DNA of 64,000 nucleotides, taken from the NCBI RefSeq assembly GCF_003207825.1, contig NZ_NKTY01000001.1, forward strand, positions 186,001 through 250,000. Reading direction: 5' to 3'. The DNA comes from Komagataeibacter saccharivorans (GTDB lineage Bacteria; Pseudomonadota; Alphaproteobacteria; Acetobacterales; Acetobacteraceae). The position numbers and the translations under genes are program-made. Below the pieces are notes generated by a model. That model ran no database searches. It was not told the DNA's origin and saw only the letters and a list, made by a program, of their open reading frames with translations. Each line of letters opens with the position of its first letter. Position 1 is the first letter of the stretch. This document shows positions 8,881 through 20,363 of this stretch, piece after piece.

Positions 8881-9183
8881 TCAGCCCTTGCGACGGGGGA
8901 AGAAAAGAAAGCCCAGAACGGTACCGACAGCCGCCGCGATACCCAGCGAAAACAGCGGACGCTCCCGCACGAAGGTCACGGCGCGTTCCACGCGGCCTTC
9001 ATTTTCTTCGTACAGGTCGGCAAATTCCTGCCGGGCCATGCCCGCGAGCTGATCGACCTTGCCTTCGGCCTGAAGCCCCATATCGCCCGTCAGGCCGCCT
9101 GCGGCATCCTTCAGCCGACCGACACCTTCTTCCACAACGCCCGAAGCCTTGGTTTCGACAGTATTCGGTTTGTCTTCCGACAT
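8881..9183 (-). CDS. DUF883/CsbD-like membrane-anchored stress protein
   Basis: The product has 100 residues. The N-terminal 75 are polar and helical (EEGVGRLKDAAGG, LQAEGKVDQLAG), which resembles CsbD. They are followed by a conserved RERPLFSLGIAAAVGTVLGF membrane segment and the basic tail FPRRKG, which resembles DUF883 (ElaB/YqjD) proteins. The latter anchor to the inner membrane, and some associate with ribosomes in stationary phase. The ATG is preceded by GGAG at a 9-base spacing. A paralogue with the same layout lies at 20606-20863. The specific function is unknown; a general stress role is inferred from the family. Confidence 0.7.
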   Translation of the reverse strand: MSEDKPNTVETKASGVVEEGVGRLKDAAGGLTGDMGLQAEGKVDQLAGMARQEFADLYEENEGRVERAVTFVRERPLFSLGIAAAVGTVLGFLFFPRRKG

Positions 9184-9253
9184 AATTTACACTCCAATAA
9201 ATGGCCCGGCCCAATAACAGCACAGGTGGGCAACATCGACGTATAACGCAGCA

Positions 9254-10768
9254 ATGGCGCATACGGTTCCGTACCGGCTATCATGCATCATCATGCCCCC
9301 CTTGACGACCGCCTCCTCCACATTCCCCCCACCGCCCCCGAACATGGCGCCGCCGCTGTCCACTACCCGCAAGCGCCTCATGGCGCTGATCGTGGCCAGC
9401 CTCATGATGATGGAACAGCTTGACGGCACGGCCCTGATCACCGCGCTGCCCGCCATGGCGGGCGACTTCCACGTCGATATTCCCCAGACCAGCATCGCGC
9501 TGACGCTGTACATGCTTGGCCTTGCAGCCCTCATTCCCGCATCGGGCCATATGGCGGAACGCTTTGGCAGCCGGGCCACGCTACGCTGCGCCATCATGCT
9601 GTTCCTGTCCGGATCGCTGCTGTGCGCATGGGCGTCCAGCCTGCCGGTACTGGCGCTGGCGCGGCTGGTGCAGGGGGCGGGTGGTGCGATGATGGTGCCG
9701 GTGGGGCGGCTTGTGATCCTGCGCAGCGTGCCGAAATCGGAACTGCTGTCGGTCATGGCATGGGTCATGCTGCCCGCGACCATCGGCCCCATGTCCGGCC
9801 CCGTTCTGGGCGGTTTCCTGACCACTTACCTGTCATGGCGATGGATCTTCTACATCAACATTCCACTGGGGCTGGTGGCGATCGCCCTTACGGGACGGTT
9901 CATTCCCCATTTTCGCGCCAGTGCGCCACCGCCCTTTGACCTGCGGGGCAATATCCTGTCCAGCACCGCGCTGGCGGGGCTGATATTTGGCATGGAAATG
10001 CTGACCCGCCCGGGCTTTCCGCGCCCGCTGGCCGTTGGCCTGCTGCTGCTGGCACCCCTTGGCGGGGTGGCGTATGTGCGCCATGCGCGGGGCATGACAC
10101 ATCCGGTGCTTGACCTGACCCTGCTGCGGGTTTCCACTTTCCGCGTTTCGGTCATTGCGGGGGGACTGACGCGCATTGCGACGGCAGGGGTCATCTTCCT
10201 TATCCCTTCCCTGCTCCAGACACGTTTTGGCATCAGCGCGGCGCAAAGCGGGCTGATCACCTTCATCGCGCCGGTTGGCGCGCTGGCCATGCGCTTTGCC
10301 GCGCCGGGCATCTATCGGGGGCGCGGGTTCCGCACGGTCATGTGCGCGACCAGCCTTGTACTACCGTGCATCTGCCTGCTGCTTGCCCTGTTCCGGCCCG
10401 GTGCGCCACTGGTCTGGCTGCTGGTCCTGCTGGGCCTGAACGGCGTGGGGCAGACCCTTCTTTACACGGGTTACAACACCGTGGCCTATGCCGACATGGC
10501 GCCCGCACGGATGAGTGCCGCGACCAGCCTGTATGCCACCTGCCAGCAGGTGATGCTGACGCTGGGCATATGCGTCGCCGCGGGCTGCCTGGCCTTCGGT
10601 CAGGTGGCGCTGCCTGTGCGGTGGCAGGCAGCGGATTACAGCCTTACATTCGTGGTGTGTGGCGTGATTGCGATAATGGCGCTGCCCGTCCTGCTGCGGC
10701 TTTCAGCCAATGCGGGGGCTGCCGTAAGCGGTCATGACGGAACGGACGGAAAAAAGGACCGGCCTTGA
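9254..10768 (+). CDS. MFS exporter, DHA2 (drug:H+ antiporter) type
   Basis: This is a 504-residue major facilitator superfamily protein, long enough for the 14-helix DHA2 layout. Motifs seen are MEQLDGTALITALPAMA in the first helix (the DHA2 'LD.T..N.ALP' motif with variations), GHMAERFGSRATL (motif A) and ARLVQGAGGAMMVPVGR (motif B). GPVLGGFLTTYLSWRWIFYI is motif C with the usual WRWIF. The likely role is proton-driven export of a drug or small organic compound; the substrate cannot be read. Start choice is uncertain: ATGs at 9254, 9293 and 9344 all lack a good Shine-Dalgarno, and the core begins near the last. The gene is divergent from the DUF883-like gene. Confidence 0.85.
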   Translation: MAHTVPYRLSCIIMPPLTTASSTFPPPPPNMAPPLSTTRKRLMALIVASLMMMEQLDGTALITALPAMAGDFHVDIPQTSIALTLYMLGLAALIPASGHMAERFGSRATLRCAIMLFLSGSLLCAWASSLPVLALARLVQGAGGAMMVPVGRLVILRSVPKSELLSVMAWVMLPATIGPMSGPVLGGFLTTYLSWRWIFYINIPLGLVAIALTGRFIPHFRASAPPPFDLRGNILSSTALAGLIFGMEMLTRPGFPRPLAVGLLLLAPLGGVAYVRHARGMTHPVLDLTLLRVSTFRVSVIAGGLTRIATAGVIFLIPSLLQTRFGISAAQSGLITFIAPVGALAMRFAAPGIYRGRGFRTVMCATSLVLPCICLLLALFRPGAPLVWLLVLLGLNGVGQTLLYTGYNTVAYADMAPARMSAATSLYATCQQVMLTLGICVAAGCLAFGQVALPVRWQAADYSLTFVVCGVIAIMALPVLLRLSANAGAAVSGHDGTDGKKDRP

Positions 10769-10943
10769 AACATTAGGTGGTTTTTACATTCCGCCATGTC
10801 TTTATGATGTTACATTCAATAACTTCGTACACCTCACCCCCATGTTAACCTTCTGACAAAGTCGATCTGAAACCACAGTCCTCCACATGGCCCGGTTTGT
10901 TCAGACTGGACGCCCCCACGATAGCAGGCAGAAAACCGACCGC

Positions 10944-12191
10944 ATGGCTACATCTTCCTCCTCGACCACTCCGCCGACGAACAGTACGCCCCCTGCGGAC
11001 AGCACGCCCCCCGCGCCCCGGCCACGCCATGGCCGCCGGCTGATCTATCTGGCCGGCGGGGCGCTGGCGGTCGTCCTTGCCGTCGCATTCCTGCGCCCCC
11101 ACACCACCACGACCAAACACGCACGCACGGGCGACCAGCCGGTTGCGGTCGCAACCGTGGGCAAGGGCGACATGCCCGTGATCCTGACGGAACTGGGCAC
11201 GGTGGTGCCGATCACCAACGTAACGGTGCAGTCGCGTATTGATGGCTATCTCATGCAGGTCCTGTTCACCGAAGGGCAGCACGTGCACAAGGGCGACCTT
11301 CTGGCCCTGATCGATACCCGCCCGTATGAAGTCCTGCTGGCGCAGTATCAGGGCCAGCTTGAGCAGGATCAGGCCCAGCTTGCCGCCGCCCGCGTGGACA
11401 ATGCCCGCTATCAGCGCCTGATCCGCCAGAACAGCGTCGCCGCGATGACGGCGAAAGACCAGCAGTACAAGGTCGAACAGCTTGAAGGCACCGTAAAGGC
11501 CGATCAGGCGCTGGTGGACAACGAAAAGCTGCAGATCACCTACTGCCACATCCTGGCCCCGGTGGATGGCCGTGTGGGCATCCGTCAGGTGGACATGGGC
11601 AATTACATCACGGCCGGCCAGACCAACGGGCTGGTGATCCTGACGCAGATGCAGCCGATCTCGGTCATCTTCACCCTGCCGGAAAATGACATCGGGCCGG
11701 TGGCCGCCCGCCTGCGCACGGGCACGCCGCTGCCCGTCGATGCGTGGGACAGCAGCAACCTTACCCATATCGCGACCGGGCAGGTCAGCGTGCTGGACAG
11801 CCAGATCGACACATCGACCGGTACGGTGCGCATGCGCGCCATCTTCCCCAATTCGCAGGAAGAGCTGTTCCCCAACCAGTTCGTCAATGCGCGCCTGCTG
11901 GTCAATACAGATCATGATGTGCTGCTGGTGCCGACCAATGCGTTGCAGACCGGCCCGAACGGCCAGTTCGTATATGTCGTGCGCGCCGACAGCACTGTGG
12001 AGGTCCGCAACGTCAAGGTCGGCCATGCCAGTGATTCCATGACCGTGGTGACGGACGGCGTGAAGGAAGGCGAGCGCGTCGTAACCGACGGGGTCGACCA
12101 CCTGCGCGATGGCGTAAAAGTCTCCATCCCGCAGCCGGGCGATGCCACAGCCACACCGGCCACCGGCGCCCCGCAGGGGCAGAAGGGCTAG
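10944..12191 (+). CDS. mdtA: RND efflux periplasmic adaptor, MdtA-like
   Basis: This is the membrane-fusion protein that links the inner-membrane pump to the outer-membrane channel. It has 415 residues from the ATG at 10944; an in-frame ATG at 10887 lies further upstream. A Pro/Ser/Thr-rich N-terminus precedes one membrane anchor (RLIYLAGGALAVVLAVAF). A split lipoyl-type domain follows (VTVQSRIDGYLMQVLFTEGQ and ILAPVDGRVGI), flanking an alpha-hairpin rich in Gln and Ala. The beta-barrel and membrane-proximal domains carry LPENDIGPVAARL and VPTNALQTGPNGQFVYVV, typical of MdtA. The first pump gene follows at 70 bp. The 175-bp spacer upstream is comparatively AT-rich and probably holds the operon promoter, but no box is convincing. 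Confidence 0.9.
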   Translation: MATSSSSTTPPTNSTPPADSTPPAPRPRHGRRLIYLAGGALAVVLAVAFLRPHTTTTKHARTGDQPVAVATVGKGDMPVILTELGTVVPITNVTVQSRIDGYLMQVLFTEGQHVHKGDLLALIDTRPYEVLLAQYQGQLEQDQAQLAAARVDNARYQRLIRQNSVAAMTAKDQQYKVEQLEGTVKADQALVDNEKLQITYCHILAPVDGRVGIRQVDMGNYITAGQTNGLVILTQMQPISVIFTLPENDIGPVAARLRTGTPLPVDAWDSSNLTHIATGQVSVLDSQIDTSTGTVRMRAIFPNSQEELFPNQFVNARLLVNTDHDVLLVPTNALQTGPNGQFVYVVRADSTVEVRNVKVGHASDSMTVVTDGVKEGERVVTDGVDHLRDGVKVSIPQPGDATATPATGAPQGQKG

Positions 12192-12261
12192 ACGTGCGCG
12201 TATCCACGCCCATCCTCCCCCCGACTGAACGACTGCCCTGCCTGCCGCCGGAGATTGCCGC

Positions 12262-15200
12262 GTGAATCCGTCCCGCCTGTTTATCCGCCGCCCGGTCGCC
12301 ACCACGCTGCTCATGCTGGCCATCCTGCTGGCGGGGCTGCTGGGTTACCATTTCCTGCCGGTTTCCGCGCTGCCGGAAGTTGAATACCCCACCATCACGG
12401 TCCAGACCTTCTATCCCGGCGCCAGCCCGGACGTGATGGCGACATCCGTTACCGCGCCGCTGGAAACGCAACTGGGCGAAATGTCGGGGCTTGAGCAGAT
12501 GACCTCACGCTCCTCCGGCGGGGCGTCGGTCATTACGCTGCGCTTCGGTCTGGACATGACCATGGACATCGCGGAGCAGGAAGTGCAGGCCGCGATAAAC
12601 GAGGCCAATTCCCTGCTGCCGACCGATCTGCCCGCGCCGCCGGTCTATGCCAAGGTCAATCCTGCCGATACGCCGGTCATGACGCTGGGCATTTCATCGC
12701 AGACCATGCCTCTGACGGAAGTCGAGGATTACGTCGATACGCGGCTTGCGGAAAAGATCAGCCAGATTTCGGGCGTGGGACTGGTCACGCTGTCGGGCGG
12801 GAACCGCAAGGCGCTGCGCGTGCGGGTCAACATTCCCAAGCTGACATCCTTCGGCGTCGATCTTGATACGCTGCGCACGACCATCGGCAACGTGAACGTC
12901 AATTCCCCTACCGGCACGTTCGACGGCCCCAGGCGTGCGACGACGCTGCGTATCGACGGGCAGATTTCGGGCGCGGAGCAGTTGCTCAATCAGGTCATCG
13001 CCTACCAGAACAACGGGCCGGTGCGCATCCGTGACGTGGCGAGCGTGGTGGTCGGGCCGGAGAATACCGAACTGGCCGCATGGGCGAACCGCACCCCCGC
13101 CCTCATCATGAACGTGCAGCGCCAGCCGGGCGCCAACGTAATCTCGGTGGTGGACAACATCAAATACGCCCTGCCGCGCCTGCAGCAGTCGCTGCCGCCG
13201 GGCATCATCATCACGCCGCTTACGGACCGGACCACGACCATCCGCGCATCGGTGGCGGATGTCGAATTCGAACTGGGTCTGGCGCTTGTGCTGGTGGTGG
13301 GCGTGATTTTCGTCTTCCTGCGCAACGTGCCCGCGACACTCATTCCCAGCCTGTCGGTGCCGCTGTCGCTGGTGGGCACGCTGGCGGTGATGTACCTGTT
13401 CGGCTTCTCCCTCGATAATCTCTCACTCATGGCGCTCACCATTTCCACCGGCTTCGTGGTGGATGATGCCATCGTCATGATCGAGAACATCGCCCGCTAC
13501 ATCGAAATGGGTGACAGCCGCATGGAAGCGGCCCTGAAGGGGGCTGGCGAAATCGGGTTCACCATCATCTCGCTTACCGTCTCGCTCATCGCGGTGCTGA
13601 TTCCGCTCCTGTTCATGGGCGATGTGGTGGGACGCCTGTTCCACGAATTCGCCATGACGCTGGCCGTCACCATCATCCTGTCCGCCGTGGTCTCGCTTAC
13701 GCTGGTGCCCATGATGTGCGCGCGCCTGCTGCATGAACGCGCTGACAGACGGACCGAACCCGCATGGTCACAGGCGGTGGAACGCTGGACCACCAGCACC
13801 ATCGCCGCCTACGGGCGGGCGCTGGACGTGGTGCTGCGCCACCAGCGGCTGACGCTGGCGGTATTTGCCGCGACACTGGCGCTGACCGGCGTGCTGGCGG
13901 TGGTCATACCCAAGGGCTTCTTTCCCGTGCAGGATACGGGCGTGATCCAGGGCATTTCGGTCATGGCGCAGTCCACGTCCTTCACCGCGATGAAACGCCA
14001 CCAGCAGGAACTGGCCGAACGTATCCTCAGCGATCCCGATGTCAGCAGCCTGTCGTCCTTCGTTGGGGTGGACGGGCAGAACGTCACCCTCAATCAGGGG
14101 CGTTTCCTCATCAACCTCAAGCCCGAGGCCAGCCGCAGCGCCACCGCGCAGGAAGTCGCCACCCGCCTGCGCGCCGAAACGGCAGACATAGCCGGGGCTG
14201 AACTGTTCGTGCAGCCGGTGCAGGATCTCTCCCTTGATACGTCGGTCGCGGCGACCCAGTACCAGTTCCTGCTGGAAAACCCCGATTACAACCAGTTCAC
14301 GACATGGGTGCCCAAATTCATCGCCCGCCTTCAGCAGGAAAAGGCCCTGTCGGATGTCACCTCCGACCTGCAGGCCGAAGGGCTGGTGGCGCATGTCGAT
14401 CTGGACCGGACCACGGGGGCGCGGTACTCCATCACGCCCCAGACCATCGACAACGTGCTGTATGACAGTTTTGGCCAGCGCCAGATCTCGACCATCTTCA
14501 CGCAGTCCAACCAGTACCGCGTGATTCTGGAGGCCGATCCCGCCTTCCAGCAGGACATGGCGTCGCTGGCGCAGATCTACCTGCCGGGCATCAGTGGCAA
14601 TGCGGGGGAGAGCACCTCCGGCCCGACGCGCTCGCCCACATCGGGGCTGGTGCCGCTGGCGACCGTTACCCACGTAACGCAGGACACGGCCCCGCTGCTG
14701 ATTACCCATGTGGGACAGTTCCCGGCCACTACGGTCTCGTTCAACGTGCGGCCGGGCTATGCGCTGGGTGATGCGACGGATGCGATCGAACGCGCGGCGA
14801 AGGACATCCACCTACCATCAAGCTTCCAGACCTCGTTCCAGGGCACGGCGGCGGCATTCCGCAGTTCGCTTTCCAACGAGGCATGGCTGGTTCTGGCGGC
14901 ACTGGTGGCGGTCTATATCGTTCTGGGCATCCTGTATGAAAGCTTCGTCCACCCCATCACCATCCTGTCCACCCTGCCCTCTGCCGGGATCGGGGCGCTG
15001 CTGGCGCTATGGATTACGGGTTCGGGGCTGGATGTCATGGGCATCATCGGGCTTGTGCTGCTGATCGGCATTGTCAAGAAAAACGCCATCATGATGATCG
15101 ACTTCGCGCTGGAGGCCGAACGGGTTGAAGGCATGTCGTCCATCAATTCCATCCGTCATGCCGCCATGCTGCGTTTCCGTCCCATCCTCATGACCACGCT

Positions 15201-15438
15201 GGCCGCCATGCTGGGTGCGGTGCCGATGATGCTGGGCACCGGCACCGGGTCGGAACTGCGCCGCCCGCTGGGTATCGCCATTGTGGGCGGGCTGCTGGTC
15301 AGCCAGTTGCTGACGCTGTTCACGACGCCGGTGATCTACCTGCTTATGGACGGGATCAGCCAGAAACTGACGCGACGCTTCGGCGGGGCCGGTAGCAATG
15401 ACACTGATGGCCTGCCCGGACCGCAGGCCTCCGCATGA
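12262..15438 (+). CDS. mdtB: RND multidrug efflux pump subunit, MdtB-like
   Basis: This is an inner-membrane proton-driven transporter of the hydrophobe/amphiphile efflux (HAE-1) family with 1058 residues. It has the classic N-terminus [17 protein letters not shown] and [14 protein letters not shown]. The fourth helix carries the proton-relay pair in [17 protein letters not shown] (DD equivalent to AcrB Asp407/Asp408). The second half repeats the fold, with [19 protein letters not shown] providing the second-half lysine. The start codon is GTG at 12262, preceded by GGAG. The stop overlaps the next pump gene by ATGA. Tandem, unequal pump genes in this order are the hallmark of MdtBC, where both proteins build one mixed trimer. 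Confidence 0.93.
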   Translation: MNPSRLFIRRPVATTLLMLAILLAGLLGYHFLPVSALPEVEYPTITVQTFYPGASPDVMATSVTAPLETQLGEMSGLEQMTSRSSGGASVITLRFGLDMTMDIAEQEVQAAINEANSLLPTDLPAPPVYAKVNPADTPVMTLGISSQTMPLTEVEDYVDTRLAEKISQISGVGLVTLSGGNRKALRVRVNIPKLTSFGVDLDTLRTTIGNVNVNSPTGTFDGPRRATTLRIDGQISGAEQLLNQVIAYQNNGPVRIRDVASVVVGPENTELAAWANRTPALIMNVQRQPGANVISVVDNIKYALPRLQQSLPPGIIITPLTDRTTTIRASVADVEFELGLALVLVVGVIFVFLRNVPATLIPSLSVPLSLVGTLAVMYLFGFSLDNLSLMALTISTGFVVDDAIVMIENIARYIEMGDSRMEAALKGAGEIGFTIISLTVSLIAVLIPLLFMGDVVGRLFHEFAMTLAVTIILSAVVSLTLVPMMCARLLHERADRRTEPAWSQAVERWTTSTIAAYGRALDVVLRHQRLTLAVFAATLALTGVLAVVIPKGFFPVQDTGVIQGISVMAQSTSFTAMKRHQQELAERILSDPDVSSLSSFVGVDGQNVTLNQGRFLINLKPEASRSATAQEVATRLRAETADIAGAELFVQPVQDLSLDTSVAATQYQFLLENPDYNQFTTWVPKFIARLQQEKALSDVTSDLQAEGLVAHVDLDRTTGARYSITPQTIDNVLYDSFGQRQISTIFTQSNQYRVILEADPAFQQDMASLAQIYLPGISGNAGESTSGPTRSPTSGLVPLATVTHVTQDTAPLLITHVGQFPATTVSFNVRPGYALGDATDAIERAAKDIHLPSSFQTSFQGTAAAFRSSLSNEAWLVLAALVAVYIVLGILYESFVHPITILSTLPSAGIGALLALWITGSGLDVMGIIGLVLLIGIVKKNAIMMIDFALEAERVEGMSSINSIRHAAMLRFRPILMTTLAAMLGAVPMMLGTGTGSELRRPLGIAIVGGLLVSQLLTLFTTPVIYLLMDGISQKLTRRFGGAGSNDTDGLPGPQASA

Positions 15439-18400
15439 ATCCCCTCTCCTTTTTCGTACGAAGGCCGGTTGCCACTGTCCTGCTGACGGTGGCGCTGCTG
15501 CTGGGGGGAGTGATCGGCTATCTTACGCTGCCGGTGGCGGACCTGCCCAATGTCGACTTCCCGGTCATACAGGTGCAGGCCCGGCAGGCTGGCGGCTCGC
15601 CGGAGGAAATCGCCAGTTCCGTCGCAGCCCCCCTGGAGCGGCATCTGGGTGCGATTGCCGACCTGACGGAAATGACATCGCAGTCATCGGCCAATCAGGC
15701 ACGCATCACCCTGCAGTTCGCCCTGACCCGCGACATCAACGGCGCCGCGCGCGATGTGGAAGCCGCCCTTCAGGCCGCGCATGCCGACCTGCCGTCCTCG
15801 CTGCGGCAGAACCCGAGTTACTTCAAGGCCAACCCCAATGGCGCGCCGGTGATGATCCTGGCGCTGACATCACGCACGCGCACCGCCCCTCAGCTTTACG
15901 ATCTGGCGTCCAATGTCCTGCAGCAGCATCTTTCGCAGATACAGGGCGTGGGCGAGGTCGAGATCGGGGGCAGTTCACTGCCTGCGGTGCGGGTGGAGAT
16001 GAACCCGCTGGCGCTGTATAAATTCGGCATCGGGTTCGAGGATATCCGCGCGGCCCTCGCCTCGGCCAACGCGCATACGCCGAAAGGTTTTGTCGATCAG
16101 GGCGACAGCCGCTTCGTGCTGGCCACCAACGATCAGGTCCATAACGCACAGGCCTATCGTGACCTGATCGTAGCCTATCATGACAGCCGCCCCGTGCGGC
16201 TGGCGGACGTGGCCTATGTGCGCGACAGCGTGGAAGACGTGCGCAATGCCGGTTACGTGGATGGCGGCCCGGCGGTTCTGGCCGTCATCTTCGCGCAGGC
16301 TGGCGCCAATATCATCAACACCAACGACCAGATCCGCGCCAAGCTGCCCATCCTGCGCGCCGCCCTGCCCCGTGATGTGGACCTGAGTGACCTTATGGAC
16401 CGGTCCATCACCATCCGCGCCGCGCTGGCGGATACGCAGTTCACGCTGTTCCTGTCCGTGGCGCTTGTGGTGCTGGTTGTGCTGCTGTTCCTGCGCTCGC
16501 CACGCATCACCATCATTCCCGCAATCGTTGTGCCGACGTCCATCATCACCACCTTCGGCGCGATGAAGCTCATGGGCTACTCGCTCGATAACCTGTCGCT
16601 CATGGCGCTGACGGTCTCGACCGGCTTCGTGGTGGATGATGCGATCGTGGTGGTGGAAAACATAAGCCGCCACATGGAAGCGGGCATGGACCGCCTGCAG
16701 GCAACACTGCTGGGCACGCGCGAAGTGGCGTTTACGGTGCTGTCCATCACCGTATCGCTGATTGCGGTATTCCTGCCGATCCTGCTGCTGAGCGGCGTGG
16801 CGGGACGCCTGTTCCATGAATTCGCCATGACGATGTCGATCACCATCGTCATTTCCATGCTGCTGTCGCTTTCGCTTACCCCCATGATGACGGCCCGCCT
16901 GCTGCGCCAGCACGAAGCGGCCCCCAGCCCTACCGGCTTCGGGCGCATCTGGCTGTGGCTGGAACAGGCGCTGGCGCATGCCCAGCAGGGCTATGCCCGG
17001 TCGCTGGAATGGGCGATCACGCACCGGCGGCTGACCATCCTGTCCCTGCCGCTGACCATCGCCATCATGGTCGGGCTGTTCATCAAGATGCCCAAGGGCC
17101 TGTTCCCGGATTCCGATACCGGCATGCTGATGGGACATCTGCAGGGCGACCAGTCCATTTCGTTCCAGGCCATGCAGGGCAAGATCCAGACGGTCCAGCA
17201 GGCGATCATGGCGGACAGGGACGTATCGCGCGTCATGGGCTTCATGGGCGGTCGTGGCACATCGAATCAGGCCAACCTGTTCGTGGTGCTGAAGGACAAA
17301 TCCGAACGCTCCGACCCACCGGCGGTGACAATCGCCCGTATTTCCCGGCGGCTGCGCCATATGGTGGGGGCGCAGTTCTATGCCTCCGCCCCCGGACAGC
17401 TACGCATGGGCGGACGGCAGAGCAACGCGGCATACCAGTATTCGCTCCAGTCCGATTCCGCGCGCGACCTGTATGAATGGACACCACAACTGGTCACGAT
17501 GCTGCAGAAGCATCATGAACTGACCGATATCTCATCGGATGTATTGCAGGGCGGTTCGGCGCTGGATGTGATGGTGGACCGCGATACGTCCAGCCGCCTC
17601 AACATCACGCCTCAGCTTGTTTCCAATACCCTGTATGATGCCTATGGCCAGCGTTCGGCCTCGGTCATCTACAATGCGCTGAACCAGTATCGCGTGGTGA
17701 TGGAAGTCGAACCGCGCTTCTGGCAGGACCCGACCACGCTCAAGCAGGTCTGGGTCAGTGTCGCGGGCGGTTCGGCGGGCGGTGGCACACAGTCGAACAC
17801 CATCCGGGTGCGCACCGACACCGGCACCACGGCATCGCAGCTAAGCGCCCAGTCCTTCCGCAATCAGGTCGCCAATACGCTGGCGGGTGGCAACAGCGCG
17901 TCCACGGGTTCCGCCGTCTCGACCAATTCCGAAGAAATGGTGCCGCTTACGCTGGTTTCCGTCATCAAGCCCACGCTGACCGCACTGAGCGTCAACCATT
18001 CGGGGCAGTCCGTCTCCAGCACGATCTCGTTCAATCTGGCCAATGGCGTATCACTCAGTCAGGCAGTGCAGATCATCAATGAGGAGACGGTGCGCCTGCA
18101 CATGCCCGCCAACATTCAGGGCAGTTTCGCGGGGAATGCCGCCCAGTTCCAGAAATCGGTCAATAACGAACCGTTGCTGATCCTGGCGGCGCTGGCGGCG
18201 GTGTACATGACGCTGGGCATCCTGTATGAAAGCTATGTCCACCCGCTGACCATCCTGTCCACCCTGCCTTCGGCCGGAGTTGGCGCGCTGCTCGCACTTC
18301 AGGTCTTTGGGGAGGAATTTTCCCTTATCGCCATGATCGGGGTGATCCTGCTGATCGGCATCGTCAAGAAAAACGCGATCATGCTGGTGGACTTCGCCCT

Positions 18401-18731
18401 GACCGTCGAACGTGATGAGGGACATACCCCGCTGGACGCCATCCGCACCGCCTGCATGCTACGCTTCCGCCCGATCATGATGACCACCTTTGCCGCCGCC
18501 CTTGGGGCGCTGCCGCTGATTTTCGGCCACGGCTACGGTTCCGAACTACGTCGTCCGCTGGGTATTGCGATTGTGGGCGGGCTGCTCGTCAGTCAGGCGC
18601 TGACACTTTATACAACGCCGGTTGTCTATCTCTACCTCGACCATCTGGGGATAGTGTGCCGCACGCGTTTCAACCGGCTGTATGGGCGGCTGTCCCGACG
18701 CCATCGTCTTTCCCCCCAGCAGGATTCCTGA
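15435..18731 (+). CDS. mdtC: RND multidrug efflux pump subunit, MdtC-like
   Basis: This is the partner pump subunit of 1098 residues with N-terminus [20 protein letters not shown]. The fourth helix again carries the DD pair ([19 protein letters not shown]), and [20 protein letters not shown] marks the second half. The ATG lies inside the stop of mdtB (ATGA, 15435-15438), so translation is coupled and equal dosage is expected. A low-complexity insertion around residues 780-830 (Gly/Ser/Thr/Asn-rich) lies in a periplasmic loop and makes this copy longer than the E. coli protein of 1025 residues. The two pumps are clearly homologous, especially around [12 protein letters not shown] near the C-terminus. 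Confidence 0.92.
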   Translation: MNPLSFFVRRPVATVLLTVALLLGGVIGYLTLPVADLPNVDFPVIQVQARQAGGSPEEIASSVAAPLERHLGAIADLTEMTSQSSANQARITLQFALTRDINGAARDVEAALQAAHADLPSSLRQNPSYFKANPNGAPVMILALTSRTRTAPQLYDLASNVLQQHLSQIQGVGEVEIGGSSLPAVRVEMNPLALYKFGIGFEDIRAALASANAHTPKGFVDQGDSRFVLATNDQVHNAQAYRDLIVAYHDSRPVRLADVAYVRDSVEDVRNAGYVDGGPAVLAVIFAQAGANIINTNDQIRAKLPILRAALPRDVDLSDLMDRSITIRAALADTQFTLFLSVALVVLVVLLFLRSPRITIIPAIVVPTSIITTFGAMKLMGYSLDNLSLMALTVSTGFVVDDAIVVVENISRHMEAGMDRLQATLLGTREVAFTVLSITVSLIAVFLPILLLSGVAGRLFHEFAMTMSITIVISMLLSLSLTPMMTARLLRQHEAAPSPTGFGRIWLWLEQALAHAQQGYARSLEWAITHRRLTILSLPLTIAIMVGLFIKMPKGLFPDSDTGMLMGHLQGDQSISFQAMQGKIQTVQQAIMADRDVSRVMGFMGGRGTSNQANLFVVLKDKSERSDPPAVTIARISRRLRHMVGAQFYASAPGQLRMGGRQSNAAYQYSLQSDSARDLYEWTPQLVTMLQKHHELTDISSDVLQGGSALDVMVDRDTSSRLNITPQLVSNTLYDAYGQRSASVIYNALNQYRVVMEVEPRFWQDPTTLKQVWVSVAGGSAGGGTQSNTIRVRTDTGTTASQLSAQSFRNQVANTLAGGNSASTGSAVSTNSEEMVPLTLVSVIKPTLTALSVNHSGQSVSSTISFNLANGVSLSQAVQIINEETVRLHMPANIQGSFAGNAAQFQKSVNNEPLLILAALAAVYMTLGILYESYVHPLTILSTLPSAGVGALLALQVFGEEFSLIAMIGVILLIGIVKKNAIMLVDFALTVERDEGHTPLDAIRTACMLRFRPIMMTTFAAALGALPLIFGHGYGSELRRPLGIAIVGGLLVSQALTLYTTPVVYLYLDHLGIVCRTRFNRLYGRLSRRHRLSPQQDS

Positions 18732-18736
18732 ACCGG

Positions 18737-20305
18737 ATGACTTTCTTTCCGCCATCCCCCGCGCAAGCCGGTATCCGTCCCTCCCGCACCCGTCGCGGGG
18801 CACGTCGTCTGGCGCTGGCCGCCTTGCCGCTGGTCGTGCTGACCGGCTGCATGGTGGGGCCGAAATACCATCGTCCCGCCGCGATCGTTTCCCCCCGTTT
18901 CAAGGAACTGCGCCCCGAAGCAGGATGGGAAATGGCACAGCCGCAGATGGCGGCGCTGCCCAAGCATGACTGGTGGACCATCTATAACGACCCGGTGCTG
19001 AACGGGCTGGAATCGCAGGTTGCGATTTCCAACCAGAACATCAAGCAGTACGAAGCCAGCTACCGTAACGCCCGCGCGATGATCGACAGTGTCCGCGCCC
19101 AGCTTTTCCCCACCATAAGCGGCAGTCTGGGCTTTAACCGCAACGGGCATGGCGCGGGATCGCTGTCATCATCGGGCAGCAATTACGCCAAGGCCGGCAG
19201 CACGTACAACACCTACGACATCGGCCCGAGCGCAAGCTGGGATCTGGACCTGTGGGGCAAGATCCGCCGGCAGGTGCAGGAACAGGTTACGGCGGCACAG
19301 GCCAGCGCTGCCGATCTGGCCAATGCAACCCTGTCCTATCAGGCACAACTGGCCACGGCCTATTTCAACCTGCGCTATCAGGACAGCCTGACCGACCTGT
19401 TGCAGCGTTATGTCCGTTTCAATGAACAGGCTCTCGAAATAACGCAGAACCAGTTCGATGCGGGCACGGCGGACCCGACGGCGGTGCTGCAGGCACGTAC
19501 CACGCTGGAACAGAACCGGGCATCGCTGGTGCAGGCTGGCATCAACCGCGCGCAGTACGAACATGCGATTGCGGTGCTGATTGGCAAGCCGCCTGCCGAT
19601 GTCTCGATCGCGCCCGCCGAACTGTCGCGCACGGTGCCGCCCATCCCTGTCACGGTTCCCGCCGACCTGCTGCAACGCCGTCCGGACATAGCGTCCGCCG
19701 AACGCACCATGGAAGAATACAACGCCATGATTGGCGCGGACATGGCCGCATTCTTTCCCGACGTCACCATCAATGCCAGCTATTCACAAAGTGGCGGCGA
19801 TCCCGTGACCTCCCTCATGCAGGCCATGAACCGTGTCTGGTCACTTGGCGCATCGGCAACGGAAGTGCTGTTTGAAGGCGGATCACGTACCGCCGCCGTG
19901 CATGAAGCCAACGCCCAGTACGACAGCGCGGTGGCCACATATCGCCAGACCGTGCTGACGGCGCTGCAGAACACGGAAGACCAGCTTTCCAACCTGCGCA
20001 TCCTGTCGCAGCAGGCCATACAGCAGCAGAAGGCGCTGGATTTCGCCAACCGCACGGTCGAAGTCTCGCTTAACCAGTACCAGGCTGGCACCGAAATCTA
20101 TACGACCGTCATCACCAACGAAAACTCGGCCCTGAGCGATGCCGAAACCCTGCTGGGCATCCAGCAGCAGCGCATGGTGGACAGTGTCAGTCTTGTGCAG
20201 GCCCTTGGCGGCGGCTGGGATGCGTCACGCCTGCCGAGCAAGAAATCGCTCCAGAAGGATAATCCCTTCCTCCCGGCCTTCATCCAGAAAGACACCAACC
20301 AGTAG
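18737..20305 (+). CDS. Outer-membrane efflux lipoprotein, NodT/TolC-like
   Basis: This is the outer-membrane channel subunit of the tripartite pump, 522 residues from the ATG at 18737. That start lies 5 bp after the mdtC stop and gives a proper lipoprotein signal (basic stretch, hydrophobic core, LTGC lipobox near residue 35). The following MVGPKYHRP is the usual start of NodT-family mature proteins. Two repeats of the outer-membrane efflux domain follow. They include ASWDLDLWGKIRRQVQEQ, QRRPDIASAERTMEEYNAMIG and GWDASRLPSK near the end. A strong terminator closes the operon 6 bp downstream. The gene belongs with the adaptor and both pumps. Confidence 0.92.
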   Translation: MTFFPPSPAQAGIRPSRTRRGARRLALAALPLVVLTGCMVGPKYHRPAAIVSPRFKELRPEAGWEMAQPQMAALPKHDWWTIYNDPVLNGLESQVAISNQNIKQYEASYRNARAMIDSVRAQLFPTISGSLGFNRNGHGAGSLSSSGSNYAKAGSTYNTYDIGPSASWDLDLWGKIRRQVQEQVTAAQASAADLANATLSYQAQLATAYFNLRYQDSLTDLLQRYVRFNEQALEITQNQFDAGTADPTAVLQARTTLEQNRASLVQAGINRAQYEHAIAVLIGKPPADVSIAPAELSRTVPPIPVTVPADLLQRRPDIASAERTMEEYNAMIGADMAAFFPDVTINASYSQSGGDPVTSLMQAMNRVWSLGASATEVLFEGGSRTAAVHEANAQYDSAVATYRQTVLTALQNTEDQLSNLRILSQQAIQQQKALDFANRTVEVSLNQYQAGTEIYTTVITNENSALSDAETLLGIQQQRMVDSVSLVQALGGGWDASRLPSKKSLQKDNPFLPAFIQKDTNQ

Positions 20306-20310
20306 GCATG

Positions 20311-20346
20311 AAAAAACCCCCTGCACCGGATGATGCAGGGGGTTTT
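20311..20346. terminator. Bidirectional Rho-independent terminator
   Basis: A 9-bp perfect stem (CCCCCTGCA at 20317-20325, TGCAGGGGG at 20334-20342) with an 8-base loop is followed by TTTT on the plus strand and by six T residues (20316-20311) on the minus strand. It sits between the convergent efflux channel gene and the DUF1328 gene and should stop transcripts from both sides. Confidence 0.9.
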
Positions 20347-20363
20347 CCGTTTCGGACCAGCGG

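Noticed and set aside
10845-12323. Open frame of 492 codons on the minus strand opposite mdtA
   Set aside because: Opposite strand of a clear adaptor gene; no recognisable domain.
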